Assembly (NCBI GenBank): GCA_003151595.1
Contig: PLXW01000110.1
Location: forward strand, 1 to 21,546
Length of the DNA stretch: 21,546 nucleotides
Source of the DNA: Myxococcales bacterium
GTDB taxonomy: Bacteria; Myxococcota; Polyangia; Polyangiales; Polyangiaceae
Direction of reading: 5' to 3'
The translations under genes were made by a program, and so were the position numbers. The number at the start of each line of letters is the position of its first letter. Position 1 is the first letter of the stretch. This document shows, piece after piece, positions 1 through 7,749 of the stretch. The notes below the pieces were generated by a model that did no database searches, had not been told where the DNA came from, and saw nothing but the letters and a program-made list of their open reading frames with translations.

Positions 1-187
1 GAAGCTCCCTCTTGCGTTGGCGGAGCTGGGATTGATCGATGACTTCGAGTTCGTGGTGCAGCCCAGGCTGGTTGGCCATGGGCCGACGTTGTTCGCGGGG
101 CTGTCGAAGCCTATCGACTTGAAGCTCGTGAGCCGTCTGGAGTTTGGCTCGGGGGCGGTGGCGATGCGGTATCAGCCGAGACGGTAG
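1..187 (+). CDS. Dihydrofolate reductase family protein (RibD C-terminal fold), 3' end only
   Basis: The frame that starts at base 2 is open for 61 codons and ends at TAG 185-187. It encodes the last part of a RibD-C/DHFR-like domain: an ELGLIDDFEF segment, then VVQPRLVGHGPTLF, then a beta-strand end (LKLVSRLEFGSGAVAMRY). This order (helix, VV-P-x-x-x-G-x-G-x-x-LF loop, final strands) is typical of the small stand-alone proteins annotated as dihydrofolate reductase family or deaminase-reductase, which bind NADPH. The 5' part, including the nucleotide-binding start, lies outside the window. The substrate cannot be inferred; these proteins are usually not the true folate enzyme. It converges on the minus-strand gene ending at 218, with about 30 nt between them and no visible terminator. 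Confidence 0.75.
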   Translation, partial: KLPLALAELGLIDDFEFVVQPRLVGHGPTLFAGLSKPIDLKLVSRLEFGSGAVAMRYQPRR

Positions 188-217
188 CCATTCAGCCGCT
201 CGACGATCTCGAGTGCG

Positions 218-961
218 TCACCCCGCTCGTTTCGTCGTCGCGCACGCGGACGCTTGCCCGCTCGCCGACCCGGCGCACGATGCACCCTGCCGATGCGGCT
301 TCGACGTCGCGTGCGGAGCAGGAGACGTGTGCGCGCGATTCGTGCGCGCGCCGGAAGCTCTCGGCGACGCTGGTGTGGCGCGCTTTGCGGGCACGGAAGG
401 AGGAGATCCCTTCTTCCGAACGGCGGATCGAGGAGCCGCGGCGGGAGTCGCCGAGGCGGTCGTCGCGCGCGCGGATCGCTGCGGGAGAGCGACCGCCGCG
501 GGAGGAGGCGGGGGCGTCGGGCTGGCCGGCGTCGCCGAGGAGATCTGAGCGTGCGCCACGCTCTCGGCGAGCACGGGACGCGCGGAGGAAGCAACGGCTC
601 CTTCATCGATCCTGGGGCCGAGCCATGGAGCGGTCAGTGCGAAGCAGAGCATCGCGGCGCCGCCCCAGGCGACGCCGATGCGGGCCGCCCTCCGCCTCCG
701 CGTGCGCGCGGGATCTTCGCCTTCCTCTTCTTCTTCCGCCTCGACCCATTCGTCGTCGGGCGACGTTCGCGTCGAGCACTCCACGGCGCTCACGTCCGGT
801 TCGGTCGAAGGGAGACTCTCCGCGTGCCCATCGATGCCCTCGTGAAAGAAGAGCTCCTCGACGTTCGCGTCGTCGAGAGGAGCGGGATCGGGTGCAACGA
901 TCCGCGGTAGTGGTGGCGGGCCTTTGCTCGGAGCCTCGAAACGTTCAGCCATCTCTTGCAC
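218..961 (-). CDS. Single-pass membrane protein with acidic N-terminus and Pro/Ala-rich tail
   Basis: 247 residues from a GTG at 961. The start is chosen because a strong Shine-Dalgarno (GGGAGGTG) lies about 5 nt upstream; an in-frame ATG three codons on has no better site. Residues 1-85 are acidic and Pro-rich, with a run of six Glu near residue 75-80. A basic stop-transfer patch (RTRRRRAAR, about 86-94) precedes one hydrophobic segment (about 95-115). Residues 120-247 are low complexity (Ala, Pro, Ser, Thr, Arg) and probably disordered. This layout puts the acidic part in the cytoplasm and the tail in the periplasm, as in many uncharacterised myxobacterial proteins. No enzymatic domain is recognised. 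Codon use fits the surroundings, and the GTG with its strong site argues that it is real and not a shadow. Confidence 0.6.
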   Translation of the reverse strand: MQEMAERFEAPSKGPPPLPRIVAPDPAPLDDANVEELFFHEGIDGHAESLPSTEPDVSAVECSTRTSPDDEWVEAEEEEEGEDPARTRRRRAARIGVAWGGAAMLCFALTAPWLGPRIDEGAVASSARPVLAESVAHAQISSATPASPTPPPPPAAVALPQRSARATTASATPAAAPRSAVRKKGSPPSVPAKRATPASPRASGARTNRAHTSPAPHATSKPHRQGASCAGSASGQASACATTKRAG

Positions 962-1227
962 GACTACACCTCCCTAGGTGACGCAAGCCGTTCAGAGCAT
1001 GCGGCGTACCGCCGCGCACGCGCCGGCTGATTCACGGCTGAAAACGCGGGTCAGCGCGTTCCAAGCGCCCGATGGCACGAGAGCGCGGTGCGTCGCTGGT
1101 TGCGGGGAGACAGCCTCAGACTGAGGACGGAAAGGAGCCGGCTCGCCGGGGCACCTTGTGGGCGGCTGAAGGTAGGCTCGTTTCCATCGCGCGCCTCACC
1201 GCCTTCCCCAGCCAGGAAGGTACGCCG
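962..1227. other. Gene-free stretch, possible insertion-sequence debris
   Basis: No convincing coding frame was found between the GTG of the membrane protein gene and the transposase remnant. Around 1026-1056 the sequence (CTGATTCACGGCTGAAAACG and on) resembles the terminal regions of IS21-type elements as remembered. That is recollection only, with no second copy in the window to compare. A small perfect dyad, CCTCAG-A-CTGAGG, lies at 1114-1126. The open frame starting at 1072 only becomes protein-like from the ATG at 1228. Confidence 0.3.
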
Positions 1228-1446
1228 ATGAAGAAGGACAAGAAGATCCGTCGAGAGTTGTTGGACGAGTTGCTTGCGGGTTACTCGAAGCCCGAGGACC
1301 TAACGGGGCCGGAAGGGCTTCTTAAGCGGCTCACGGGCGCACTCGTCGAGCGAGCGCTGGGCGCCGAGCTCACCGACCATCTCGGCTACGAGGAGCACGC
1401 GATCGAGGGGCGCGGGAGCGGTAGCTCTCGCAACGGGAGCGGCAGC
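1228..1446 (+). pseudogene. IS256 (Mutator-type) transposase, N-terminal remnant
   Basis: From ATG 1228 the frame encodes MKKDKKIRRELLDELLAGY, then a GLLKRLTGALVERALGAEL stretch, then LTDHLGYEEHAIEGRGSGSSRNG. This is the standard opening of an IS256-family DDE transposase: an ELLDELL helix, a second helix ending in LGAELT-HLGY, and the RGSG-SRNG hinge. Homology stops at about codon 73. The family is normally about 400 residues, so the whole catalytic DDE core is missing. The frame then stays open into the sigma gene by chance. The fragment cannot transpose. It marks an old insertion followed by a deletion whose right breakpoint lies about 120 nt upstream of the sigma factor start. Confidence 0.75.
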
Positions 1447-1567
1447 AACCCGATCGTCGCGCCCGTCCGCGGCGTCTCGGCGCAGCGACACGAGCTCGCC
1501 ACGGGTGAGTGCGATCCGTCCGCCTCGCCTCGGCGGCGTCCGCGCCTTCCTTTGCTACGCTCGCCCC

Positions 1568-2089
1568 ATGGCGACGCCCGCAGCGCCCGCGGAGGCCGAC
1601 TCCTTCACGGCCGTCTACCGCATCCTGCATCGCCTCGCCGGCCGGCAGCTCCGCGGCGCCGAAGGGACGCTCGACACGACGGGGCTCGTGCACGAAGCGT
1701 GGATGAAGCTGTCGGACGAGTCGCGCGTGTTCGAGAGCCGCGGGCACTACCTGGCCGTGGCGTCGACCGCGATGCGGCAGATCCTGGTCGATCATGCGCG
1801 GCGGCGGCGCGCGCAGAAGCGCGATGCGGGCGTGCGTGTGCCGGCGTCGGCGCTCGACGTCGTCGGCGCGACTCCGCGCGTGGAAGAAGTGCTCCTGGTC
1901 GACGCGGCGCTCACGCGCCTCGCGGAGCTCGACGAGCGTCTCGCGCGCGTCGTCGAGTGGAGGTTCTTCGGGGGGCTCGACGAAGCCGAGATCGCCGCCG
2001 CGCTCGACGTGGACGTGCGCACGGTGCGGCGTGATTGGCGGAAGGCGCGTGCGTTCATCTTGAGCGAGCTAGGCATGGCCGCGGGATGA
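1568..2089 (+). CDS. ECF-type RNA polymerase sigma factor (TIGR02999-like family)
   Basis: 173 residues. Region sigma-2 spans about 12-85 and ends in the family hallmark YLAVASTAMRQILVDHARRR. Region sigma-4 spans about 112-168, with a helix-turn-helix at about 137-163 (LDEAEIAAALDVDVRTVRRDW). The TLDTTGLVHEAWMKL stretch at 34-48 is also typical of this subgroup, which is often encoded beside Ser/Thr kinases in planctomycetes, acidobacteria and myxobacteria. The ATG at 1568 is preferred because the domain begins just after it; an upstream ATG at 1505 would add 21 unlike residues. No Shine-Dalgarno is visible, and TACGCT at 1556-1561 would suit a -10 element for a leaderless message. The stop overlaps the kinase start (ATGA), so the kinase is the likely partner or regulator. 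No anti-sigma gene is present. Confidence 0.9.
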   Translation: MATPAAPAEADSFTAVYRILHRLAGRQLRGAEGTLDTTGLVHEAWMKLSDESRVFESRGHYLAVASTAMRQILVDHARRRRAQKRDAGVRVPASALDVVGATPRVEEVLLVDAALTRLAELDERLARVVEWRFFGGLDEAEIAAALDVDVRTVRRDWRKARAFILSELGMAAG

Positions 2090-4473
2090 CCGGCGACCGC
2101 GAGCGCTTCCGCGCCGTCATGGCGCTGGTCGACAAGGCGCTCGATCTCCCCGAAGCCGAGCGCGACGCCGTGCTCCGAAAGTGCGACGACGACGGCGTGC
2201 GCGCCGAAGCCGTGCGCGTGTTGAACGCCGACGCGCGCGCCGGCGACTTCCTCTCCGAGTCGATGGTCCATCGCGCGCGACCGGGCGTCGTTATCGGGCC
2301 CTTCTGCTTGGTGTCGCTCCTCGGCCGCGGCGGCATGGGCGAGGTGTGGGTCGCCGAGCGAACGTCGGACTTCGAGCAGCGCGTCGCGGTGAAGGTCTTG
2401 CCCGTCGCCGCCGACGAAGCAGCGGTCGCACGCTTCCGTCGCGAGCGCCAGATCCTCGCGCGCCTTCTCCACCCGCGGATCGCGAAGCTCATCGACGGCG
2501 GCGTCACGCGCGACGAACGACCGTGGCTGGCGATGGAGCTCGTCGACGGCATCGACGTGATGAAGCACGCCGAACGCGAAGCGCTCGACATCGACGCGCG
2601 CCTGCGGCTCTTCGTCGAGATCTGCGAGGCCGTCCAGTTCGCGCACCAGAACCTCGTCGTGCACCGCGACCTGAAACCGAGCAACGTCCTGGTCACGCGC
2701 GCGGGCGAGCCGAAGCTCCTCGACTTCGGTATCGCCAAGCTGATGGAGAGCGACGACCGCGAGCTCACGCGCACCAACGAGCGACCGATGACGCTCGAAT
2801 ACGCCGCCCCCGAGCAAGTGCGCGGCGAAGCGGTGACGACGGCGAGCGACGTGTGGGCGCTCGGCGTGATGCTGCACGAGCTGCTCTGCGGGGCGCGCCC
2901 CTACGCCGCGAGCGGCAGTCGCGTCGACGTGGAGCGCGCCATCCTCGCGTCGGCCCCTTCGCGCCCGAGCGCCGTCGCCACCGACGCGAAGATCAGGCGG
3001 CGCCTCCGCGGAGATCTCGACGCCATCGTCCTGAAGGCGATGCGGCGCGACCCGCGCGACCGCTACCCCTCGGCCGAGGCGCTCGCCACCGACGTGCGGC
3101 GCCACCTCGAGCACGCGCCCGTCTCGGCCCGCGGGGGAGCGCGAAGCTACGTTCTGCGCGCGACGATTCGCCAACACCGCGTGGCGTTCGCGGTGTCGGC
3201 GCTCGTCCTCGCGTCGCTCATCGCGGGCTTGGCGTCGACGTTGTGGCAAGCGCGCCGCGCGCGCGACGAAGCGCGGAGGGCGGGCGAGGCGCAGGACTTC
3301 CTCATCTCGATGCTCCATACGTTCGACCCGCACGAGGCCGGCGGACGCGCGATCACCGAGCGCGACATCCTCGAGCGCGGCGAGGCCCGCGTCGCCGAGC
3401 TGCGCGACGAGCCCGAGGTCCAAGCGCGCCTGCTCCGCGCGTTCGGCGAGACCTGGTATGGGCTGGCGGAAATGAAGCGAGCGCGCGAGCCGGCCGAGCG
3501 CGCGCTCGCCCTCGAACGCGCGACGCCGGGTCGCCGAATCGACCTCGCCGACACGCTCATCCTCGTCGGTGACATCGACTTCGAAGAGGGGGACCTCCAA
3601 AGCTCGGTGCGCCGGTTCGAAGAGGCACTCTCGATCGCGCGTCAGGTCGAAGGCCCCGGCGGGCTCACGGTGGCGCGTGCGCTGAACGAGCTCGCCGGGA
3701 GCGAGCGCCGGCTCACGCGCTACGTCGAAGCCGAGACGCTGCGACGCCGATCGCTCGCCATCTACGAAGAGCGCCGGGGCTCCGACGACGCCGCCACGCT
3801 CGGCGTGATGAACGATCTCGCCGTGCTCCTGGGAGACGAAGGGCGCTTCGCCGAGAGCGCCGATCTGCAGCGCCGAACCTGCGAGCACATGGCGCGCACG
3901 CTCGGCGAGAACCACCCCGACACGCTGTCGTGTTGGACGAACCTCGCGCGCGATCTCGTCGAGCTGGGGAAGGCCGACGAGGCGGACGGCATCCTGGTCG
4001 ACGTGCGGGATCGCCAGGTGAAGGTCTTCGGCGACGACTGGGCCGACCTCGCGTTCACGTTGCAGTGGCGCGGCGTCGCGCTCGACGCGCGCGGGCGCCC
4101 GAACGATGCGCTGGCGGTGCTCGACGACGCGATCGATCGCGTGACCAGACAGGGGGGCCCCGAGCACGTGCAGGTCGCGTCGATCCTGGTGTGGCGCGCG
4201 CGTGTGCTCGTGCACCTTGGTCGCTTGGCCGAGGCGGAAGCGTCGGCGCGCCGGGCGATCGCGATCGCCATGGCGCGCCTCGGTGAAGAGCACGCCACCG
4301 TCGGACGCGCGCGTCTGGTCCTGGGCGACGCGCTCCTCGGTGAAGGGCGAGACGACGAGGCGCGGGCCGAGCTGCGGCGCGCCGCTCCCACGCTCGGCCG
4401 CGCGCTCGGCGCGTCGCATGTCGAGACGAAGCGCGCCGAAGCGGCCCTCGCCCGCGCCGAGAGCGCTCCCTGA
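2086..4473 (+). CDS. Transmembrane Ser/Thr protein kinase with C-terminal TPR repeats
   Basis: 795 residues from the ATG that overlaps the sigma factor stop. The kinase domain (about 70-345) has all catalytic elements: glycine loop GRGGMGEV (80-87), Lys103 in AVKVL, an Arg-Glu helix near 119-120, HRDLKPSN with Asp195, DFG 213-215 and APE 241-243. One membrane helix follows (about 365-387). The rest (about 400-795) is a long helical region of tetratricopeptide type, with recurrent A-L--R---LG--H---A periodicity, probably external and used for protein binding. Residues 1-65 form a short helical leader usual in this kinase group. ATGA coupling indicates joint expression with the ECF sigma factor; phosphorylation controlling such sigma factors is known for some related pairs, so a signal-to-sigma route is a reasonable inference. 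Confidence 0.93.
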   Translation: MTGDRERFRAVMALVDKALDLPEAERDAVLRKCDDDGVRAEAVRVLNADARAGDFLSESMVHRARPGVVIGPFCLVSLLGRGGMGEVWVAERTSDFEQRVAVKVLPVAADEAAVARFRRERQILARLLHPRIAKLIDGGVTRDERPWLAMELVDGIDVMKHAEREALDIDARLRLFVEICEAVQFAHQNLVVHRDLKPSNVLVTRAGEPKLLDFGIAKLMESDDRELTRTNERPMTLEYAAPEQVRGEAVTTASDVWALGVMLHELLCGARPYAASGSRVDVERAILASAPSRPSAVATDAKIRRRLRGDLDAIVLKAMRRDPRDRYPSAEALATDVRRHLEHAPVSARGGARSYVLRATIRQHRVAFAVSALVLASLIAGLASTLWQARRARDEARRAGEAQDFLISMLHTFDPHEAGGRAITERDILERGEARVAELRDEPEVQARLLRAFGETWYGLAEMKRAREPAERALALERATPGRRIDLADTLILVGDIDFEEGDLQSSVRRFEEALSIARQVEGPGGLTVARALNELAGSERRLTRYVEAETLRRRSLAIYEERRGSDDAATLGVMNDLAVLLGDEGRFAESADLQRRTCEHMARTLGENHPDTLSCWTNLARDLVELGKADEADGILVDVRDRQVKVFGDDWADLAFTLQWRGVALDARGRPNDALAVLDDAIDRVTRQGGPEHVQVASILVWRARVLVHLGRLAEAEASARRAIAIAMARLGEEHATVGRARLVLGDALLGEGRDDEARAELRRAAPTLGRALGASHVETKRAEAALARAESAP

Positions 4474-4540
4474 GAGAAAAACGACCGGCCCCGTGTCCTG
4501 TCCCGACGCGCGCCTGCGTGAATGAGCGAGAGGGACGACC

Positions 4541-6094
4541 ATGGACGACAAGAACGACGAAGCCCACGAAGCTCGGCCGCAACGTCTTCGCGGGAACTGG
4601 ACGACGCTCCACCACGCGTCGTGGGCGCTCCTTCTCCCGTTGGGCTTTTTCGCCGGGTGCCTGAGCAGCAAGAACGCGACGACCCCGATCAACGGAGGAG
4701 ACGGTGGACTCGTAGCGCAGCGCGAAGCGGGCATCGATCTCGGCGACGCCGGCGACGCGGGTCCGGACGCTTTACCGCCCGACACATTCGCGTGGGCCCA
4801 CGCGTTCACGGCGGGCGAGGGCTCGGTCGTCACCGCGGCTGCTTCCGATGCCACGGGGGTCGTCATCGTGGGCGCGATCACGTCTTCGGCGACGTTCGGG
4901 TCGACGACGCTCGGCGGCGACGACGCGGGGAGCAGCCTCGGCCACGCCTTCGTCGCCAAGCTCGACGCGAGCGGCAACGGGGTCTGGGCGAAGATGGCGA
5001 CGGGCGCACAGACGGTCTTCGAGGCCGTCGTGATCGACGCAAGCGGGAACGTGATCGTCTCGGGCGACTCCTACGGCACCGCGCTCACCTCCACGTTCGA
5101 CGGGATGACGTTTGCGCCGAACACGACGAGCGGCGTGATCGGTACGAGCAACGTCGGCGCCCCGTGCGGGATCCTGGCGAAGCTCGACGGCGCAACGGGC
5201 GCGCTCGTATGGGGAAAAATGATCGAGACGACCCAAGAGGTCGACGTGGGATCGATCGCGCTCAGCGGCGCCAACATCGTCGTCGCCGGCGCGCTCGACG
5301 GCAACGCCGCGTTCGGCCCCAACGAGACATTGACGGTGACGGGGTGCCCGGCAAACGGCTGCGTGTACTTGGCGGCGTTCGACGCGAGCGGCACGCCTCA
5401 ATGGGCGAAGCAGGCGGCGAGCACCCCCGCGCGAAACAACGCCGGCGCGATCCCGCGCGAGGTGTGGGCGGCGACCGATTCGAGCGGCGACATCGTCCTC
5501 GCCATCGCCGGCGGCACGGAGGCGGCCGAGCAACAGAGCGACGCCAACCAGCTCGTCGTGAACGAGTACGACGCGACCGGCACGTTGCGATGGGCGAAGT
5601 CCACGCCGATGCCTGCGGGCACGGGGACCAACGTCGACGGGCTCGTCGTGACTTCGTCCGGCGACGTGTTCGTGCTGGGCGACTCGGGCCAGGGCCTCGC
5701 GTTCGGCGCGACGACGATCGATCCGAACGGCGACGGCGAGTACGTCGTTCGGTACGCGGCGACGGGCGACGTGGCGTGGGCGGTCCCGTGGTCGCCCGAG
5801 AACGGCGGCGTGATGTCGCTCGCGCAGGGCGCACAGTCCCTCTACACGTTCGGCAACGCCGACGACGACCACGGCATCCTTCCCGACACCGTCGTCTCGA
5901 TGGCGGTCGGCGAGCTCAATCCCGATTCGGGCGCGCCGACGGCGAACGTCGTCTGCGGGATCGCGCAAGCGATCGGCAAGGCGGTGACCATTTCGGGGAC
6001 GAGCGTCTACGTCGCGGGCGAGGGGACCTCGCCGGGCGTGTTCGGACGGCTGTCGACGACGAACGCAGGGCTCTTCGTCGCCAAGCTGAAGTAG
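4541..6094 (+). CDS. Lipoprotein with W-A-K-type beta repeats (SBBP/propeller-like)
   Basis: 517 residues. An ATG at 4541 follows an AGAGGG site about 7 nt upstream. The N-terminal signal has a hydrophobic segment (about 28-38) and a lipobox GFFAGC with Cys40, then a Gly/Asp/Ala-rich linker (to about residue 80). The rest repeats a pattern in which an A-L-D-x-x-G/T-G element is followed by VWAK, LVWGK, QWAK, RWAK or AWAV. Each unit is about 50-60 residues, with F-x-x-T and VVxG strands between. This fits the SBBP/delta-60-like beta-propeller repeats common in myxobacterial surface proteins. It lies 67 nt after the kinase on the same strand and may be co-transcribed, for example as a periplasmic or surface ligand for the TPR domain. 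That link is inference only. Confidence 0.8.
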   Translation: MDDKNDEAHEARPQRLRGNWTTLHHASWALLLPLGFFAGCLSSKNATTPINGGDGGLVAQREAGIDLGDAGDAGPDALPPDTFAWAHAFTAGEGSVVTAAASDATGVVIVGAITSSATFGSTTLGGDDAGSSLGHAFVAKLDASGNGVWAKMATGAQTVFEAVVIDASGNVIVSGDSYGTALTSTFDGMTFAPNTTSGVIGTSNVGAPCGILAKLDGATGALVWGKMIETTQEVDVGSIALSGANIVVAGALDGNAAFGPNETLTVTGCPANGCVYLAAFDASGTPQWAKQAASTPARNNAGAIPREVWAATDSSGDIVLAIAGGTEAAEQQSDANQLVVNEYDATGTLRWAKSTPMPAGTGTNVDGLVVTSSGDVFVLGDSGQGLAFGATTIDPNGDGEYVVRYAATGDVAWAVPWSPENGGVMSLAQGAQSLYTFGNADDDHGILPDTVVSMAVGELNPDSGAPTANVVCGIAQAIGKAVTISGTSVYVAGEGTSPGVFGRLSTTNAGLFVAKLK

Positions 6095-6143
6095 CGCCAT
6101 TGCCAAAGTGCGTGCAGCGCTTGGGTGCAATCTCGACGATCGG

Positions 6144-6803
6144 CTACCCGACGCGTGCGTCCGCCGTCATGCCGCCGCCGAGGACCAAGCCTTCCAGCGT
6201 CGATGCGATGTATGCAAGTGGCAAGATGTAGTCGACGTCGCCGGTCGCGATGGCAGCCTTGGGCATACTCGGATCTCGAGCGCTCGCCTCGTCTTGCGAG
6301 ATGACGATCCCGCCGTGCTTCTTCACCATGGAGAGGCCGCCTGAGCCGTCGCCGTCGCCCCCGGTCAGGACCAGAGCGATGACCCTCGGGCCGAACGCTT
6401 CCGCCGCCGAGGCGAACAGCAGATCCCCGGACGGGCGGGCGTGTTTCACCTTCGCGCCATCGATCAGCGCGAACCTCTGTCGCGCGTCGACGATCAAGTG
6501 AATTCCGGGCGGGGCAACGTATGCGACGCCGGGGCGCGGCTCGTCGCAGTCTGCCGCATCCTTCACTGTCAGCTTGGTCCGCTGCCGGAGGATCTCAGCG
6601 AGAAGGTGAGGAGACGAGAGAGCGCGATGCTGGACGATTGCGAGGGCAGCCGGGAAGCTTGCAGGCAGCTGGGAGAGAATGCGCGAGAGTGCGTCGAGAC
6701 CGCCAGCCGAAGCTGCGACGACGATGATATGGAAACTTCTCGAGACATGGATCGTCCCTCTTCTCGTCTCTCGTCCCAGAAGCAGGGGTGCCAGCGGGTG
6801 CAC
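6144..6803 (-). CDS. Stand-alone CheB-type protein-glutamate methylesterase domain
   Basis: 219 residues from GTG 6803. The catalytic triad of CheB methylesterases is present: Ser32 in VVAASAGG, His59 in AIVQH, and Asp152 in LTGGDGDGSGG. APPGIHL and the ARPSGDLLF stretch also match the family. There is no receiver domain, so this is the CheB catalytic half only, which in the family removes methyl groups from chemoreceptors; stand-alone copies often serve other signalling systems. No cheR or receptor gene is in the window. The start is unclear. GTG 6803 has GAGG 5 nt upstream, but an ATG at 6748 with AGAGGG upstream would give MSRE directly before the conserved FHIIVVAASAGG if one base were added. 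The 5' end may therefore carry a small frameshift. Confidence 0.85.
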   Translation of the reverse strand: MHPLAPLLLGRETRRGTIHVSRSFHIIVVAASAGGLDALSRILSQLPASFPAALAIVQHRALSSPHLLAEILRQRTKLTVKDAADCDEPRPGVAYVAPPGIHLIVDARQRFALIDGAKVKHARPSGDLLFASAAEAFGPRVIALVLTGGDGDGSGGLSMVKKHGGIVISQDEASARDPSMPKAAIATGDVDYILPLAYIASTLEGLVLGGGMTADARVG

Positions 6804-6881
6804 TCTCGCCTCACGAGCGACGTGAGTGCCGCCGTAGCGCCACGGAGCGTTCGACGTAATTGGAGCTCTTCTGGAAGGAGA

Positions 6882-6918
6882 TGGATGAGGGGATCGCGCG
6901 TCGCGATCCCCTCATCCA
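6882..6918 (-). terminator. Perfect 17-bp hairpin after the DUF2171 gene
   Basis: The arm TGGATGAGGGGATCGCG (6882-6898) pairs perfectly with 6902-6918 across the three-base loop CGT. On the minus strand it begins 8 nt after the stop of the DUF2171 gene (6927), where an intrinsic terminator would sit. No U-rich tract follows, so it may instead be an RNA-stabilising or attenuating structure. It separates that gene from the CheB-like gene starting at 6803. Confidence 0.6.
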
Positions 6919-6926
6919 CCAGCCTG

Positions 6927-7169
6927 CTAGGACGCCTTCGAGGGTCCCACGGTCGTCCATTCCTTCATTGCCTGCGTCCCCGGGCGGTCGATGTGCACCT
7001 TGTCGTCGACCGAAGTAACCCACTTCATCGGGATGTAGTGATGTTGCCCTTTGTCATCCTTCGCGAGCTTGATTGTATCGGTCCCATCCATGTGGTCGAC
7101 GACGGCAAATTGGCCGTTGTTCGAGCACACGACCGGGGTGCGGGGCTTGATCTGGCTAGCATTGATCAT
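6927..7169 (-). CDS. DUF2171 domain protein
   Basis: 80 residues. The ATG at 7169 is chosen because AAGGAG lies 5 nt upstream and the domain begins at once (MINASQIKPRTPVV). The single small beta-rich domain runs through VVDHMDGTDTIKLAKDD, HHYIPMKWV and a DDKVHIDRP end, the standard DUF2171 (PRC-barrel-like) pattern. The function of this family is not established; members are soluble and often found near stress or signalling genes. It follows the receiver gene on the same strand by about 100 nt and is closed by a 17-bp hairpin. Codon use looks less GC-extreme than in the flanking genes. Confidence 0.8.
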   Translation of the reverse strand: MINASQIKPRTPVVCSNNGQFAVVDHMDGTDTIKLAKDDKGQHHYIPMKWVTSVDDKVHIDRPGTQAMKEWTTVGPSKAS

Positions 7170-7270
7170 GAGGACTCCTTCGGTTGACGGTGAAGCGTGT
7201 TGGTCAGTCGCCATGCACGATGCGACCCATGCTCCGAGTGGCGCAGCATGCGCTCTTCGCTCATGCGGCC

Positions 7271-7663
7271 TCAGGCAGACGTTGGCGCGCGCCGTTCGCT
7301 CACTGCCCGACCAACCATCGCGAGCAGGACTTCTTCGTAGTCAGCGCATGCCTTCACGAGGAAGTAAGGGGTTCCCATGCGTGCCGCAACGTCCGGCAGG
7401 TCGCTCCTTCCCGAAACGAGGACGATCGGAATTTTCTCCTCTCCCGCATCGTGCAAGAGCATTTGATGAGCCATTCCAGGGCCATCCAGCACAGGCATGT
7501 CGACATCGAGCAAGACACAATCAGGGAGCGGCGCCGAGTCTAGGGAGGCCATCCCTTCCTGACCGCCATGTCCGATGCGAACCAGGTGCCCGGCCAATCT
7601 CAAGAGATCCTTGGAAGCCTCCGCGATGTCGTAGTCGTCGTCGACGATGAGAACGTTCGCCAT
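7271..7663 (-). CDS. Single-domain response regulator (receiver)
   Basis: 130 residues from ATG 7663, with an AGGGGG site about 8 nt upstream; a longer frame from 7696 would add 11 unlike residues. The receiver fold is complete: acidic cluster Asp8-Asp10 (VLIVDDD), phosphoacceptor Asp53 in VLLDVDMP, Ser in PIVLVSGRSD (switch position) and Lys in TPYFLVKA. No output domain follows, as in CheY-like and Spo0F-like relay proteins. The histidine kinase at 9180 on the other strand, two genes away, is the nearest partner candidate. The 8-bp dyad at 7680-7705 sits just upstream of its ribosome binding site. It may be expressed with the DUF2171 gene below it. Confidence 0.92.
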   Translation of the reverse strand: MANVLIVDDDYDIAEASKDLLRLAGHLVRIGHGGQEGMASLDSAPLPDCVLLDVDMPVLDGPGMAHQMLLHDAGEEKIPIVLVSGRSDLPDVAARMGTPYFLVKACADYEEVLLAMVGRAVSERRAPTSA

Positions 7664-7679
7664 TCGATACACCCCCTGT

Positions 7680-7705
7680 GCACGGAACCCACGCACCTTC
7701 CGTGC
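7680..7705 (-). promoter_or_regulatory. Perfect 8-bp inverted repeat upstream of the receiver gene
   Basis: GCACGGAA (7680-7687) and TTCCGTGC (7698-7705) are exact reverse complements with a 10-nt spacer, centred about 30 nt before the receiver ATG and just upstream of its ribosome binding site. The 18-nt centre-to-centre spacing suits a dimeric DNA-binding protein or a 5'-leader hairpin. It also lies 45 nt after the deaminase stop, so a terminator for that gene is possible, though no U tract is seen. Confidence 0.4.
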
Positions 7706-7749
7706 CTCTGCGAACGCGGGGTGAAGGGGGCGCCGGCGCTTCGTCGATC

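Noticed and set aside
1114..1126. CCTCAG-A-CTGAGG dyad
   Set aside because: Short, isolated and in insertion-sequence debris; expected by chance at this length.
1792..4977. 1061-codon open frame on the minus strand, antisense to the kinase gene
   Set aside because: It has no recognisable domain, is Arg/Ala/Val-Glu-rich in the way antisense frames of GC-rich genes are, and lies opposite an intact kinase with all motifs.
4522..6231. 569-codon frame overlapping the repeat lipoprotein
   Set aside because: Very Arg/Gly-rich alternate frame; the frame from 4541 has a signal peptide, lipobox and repeats.
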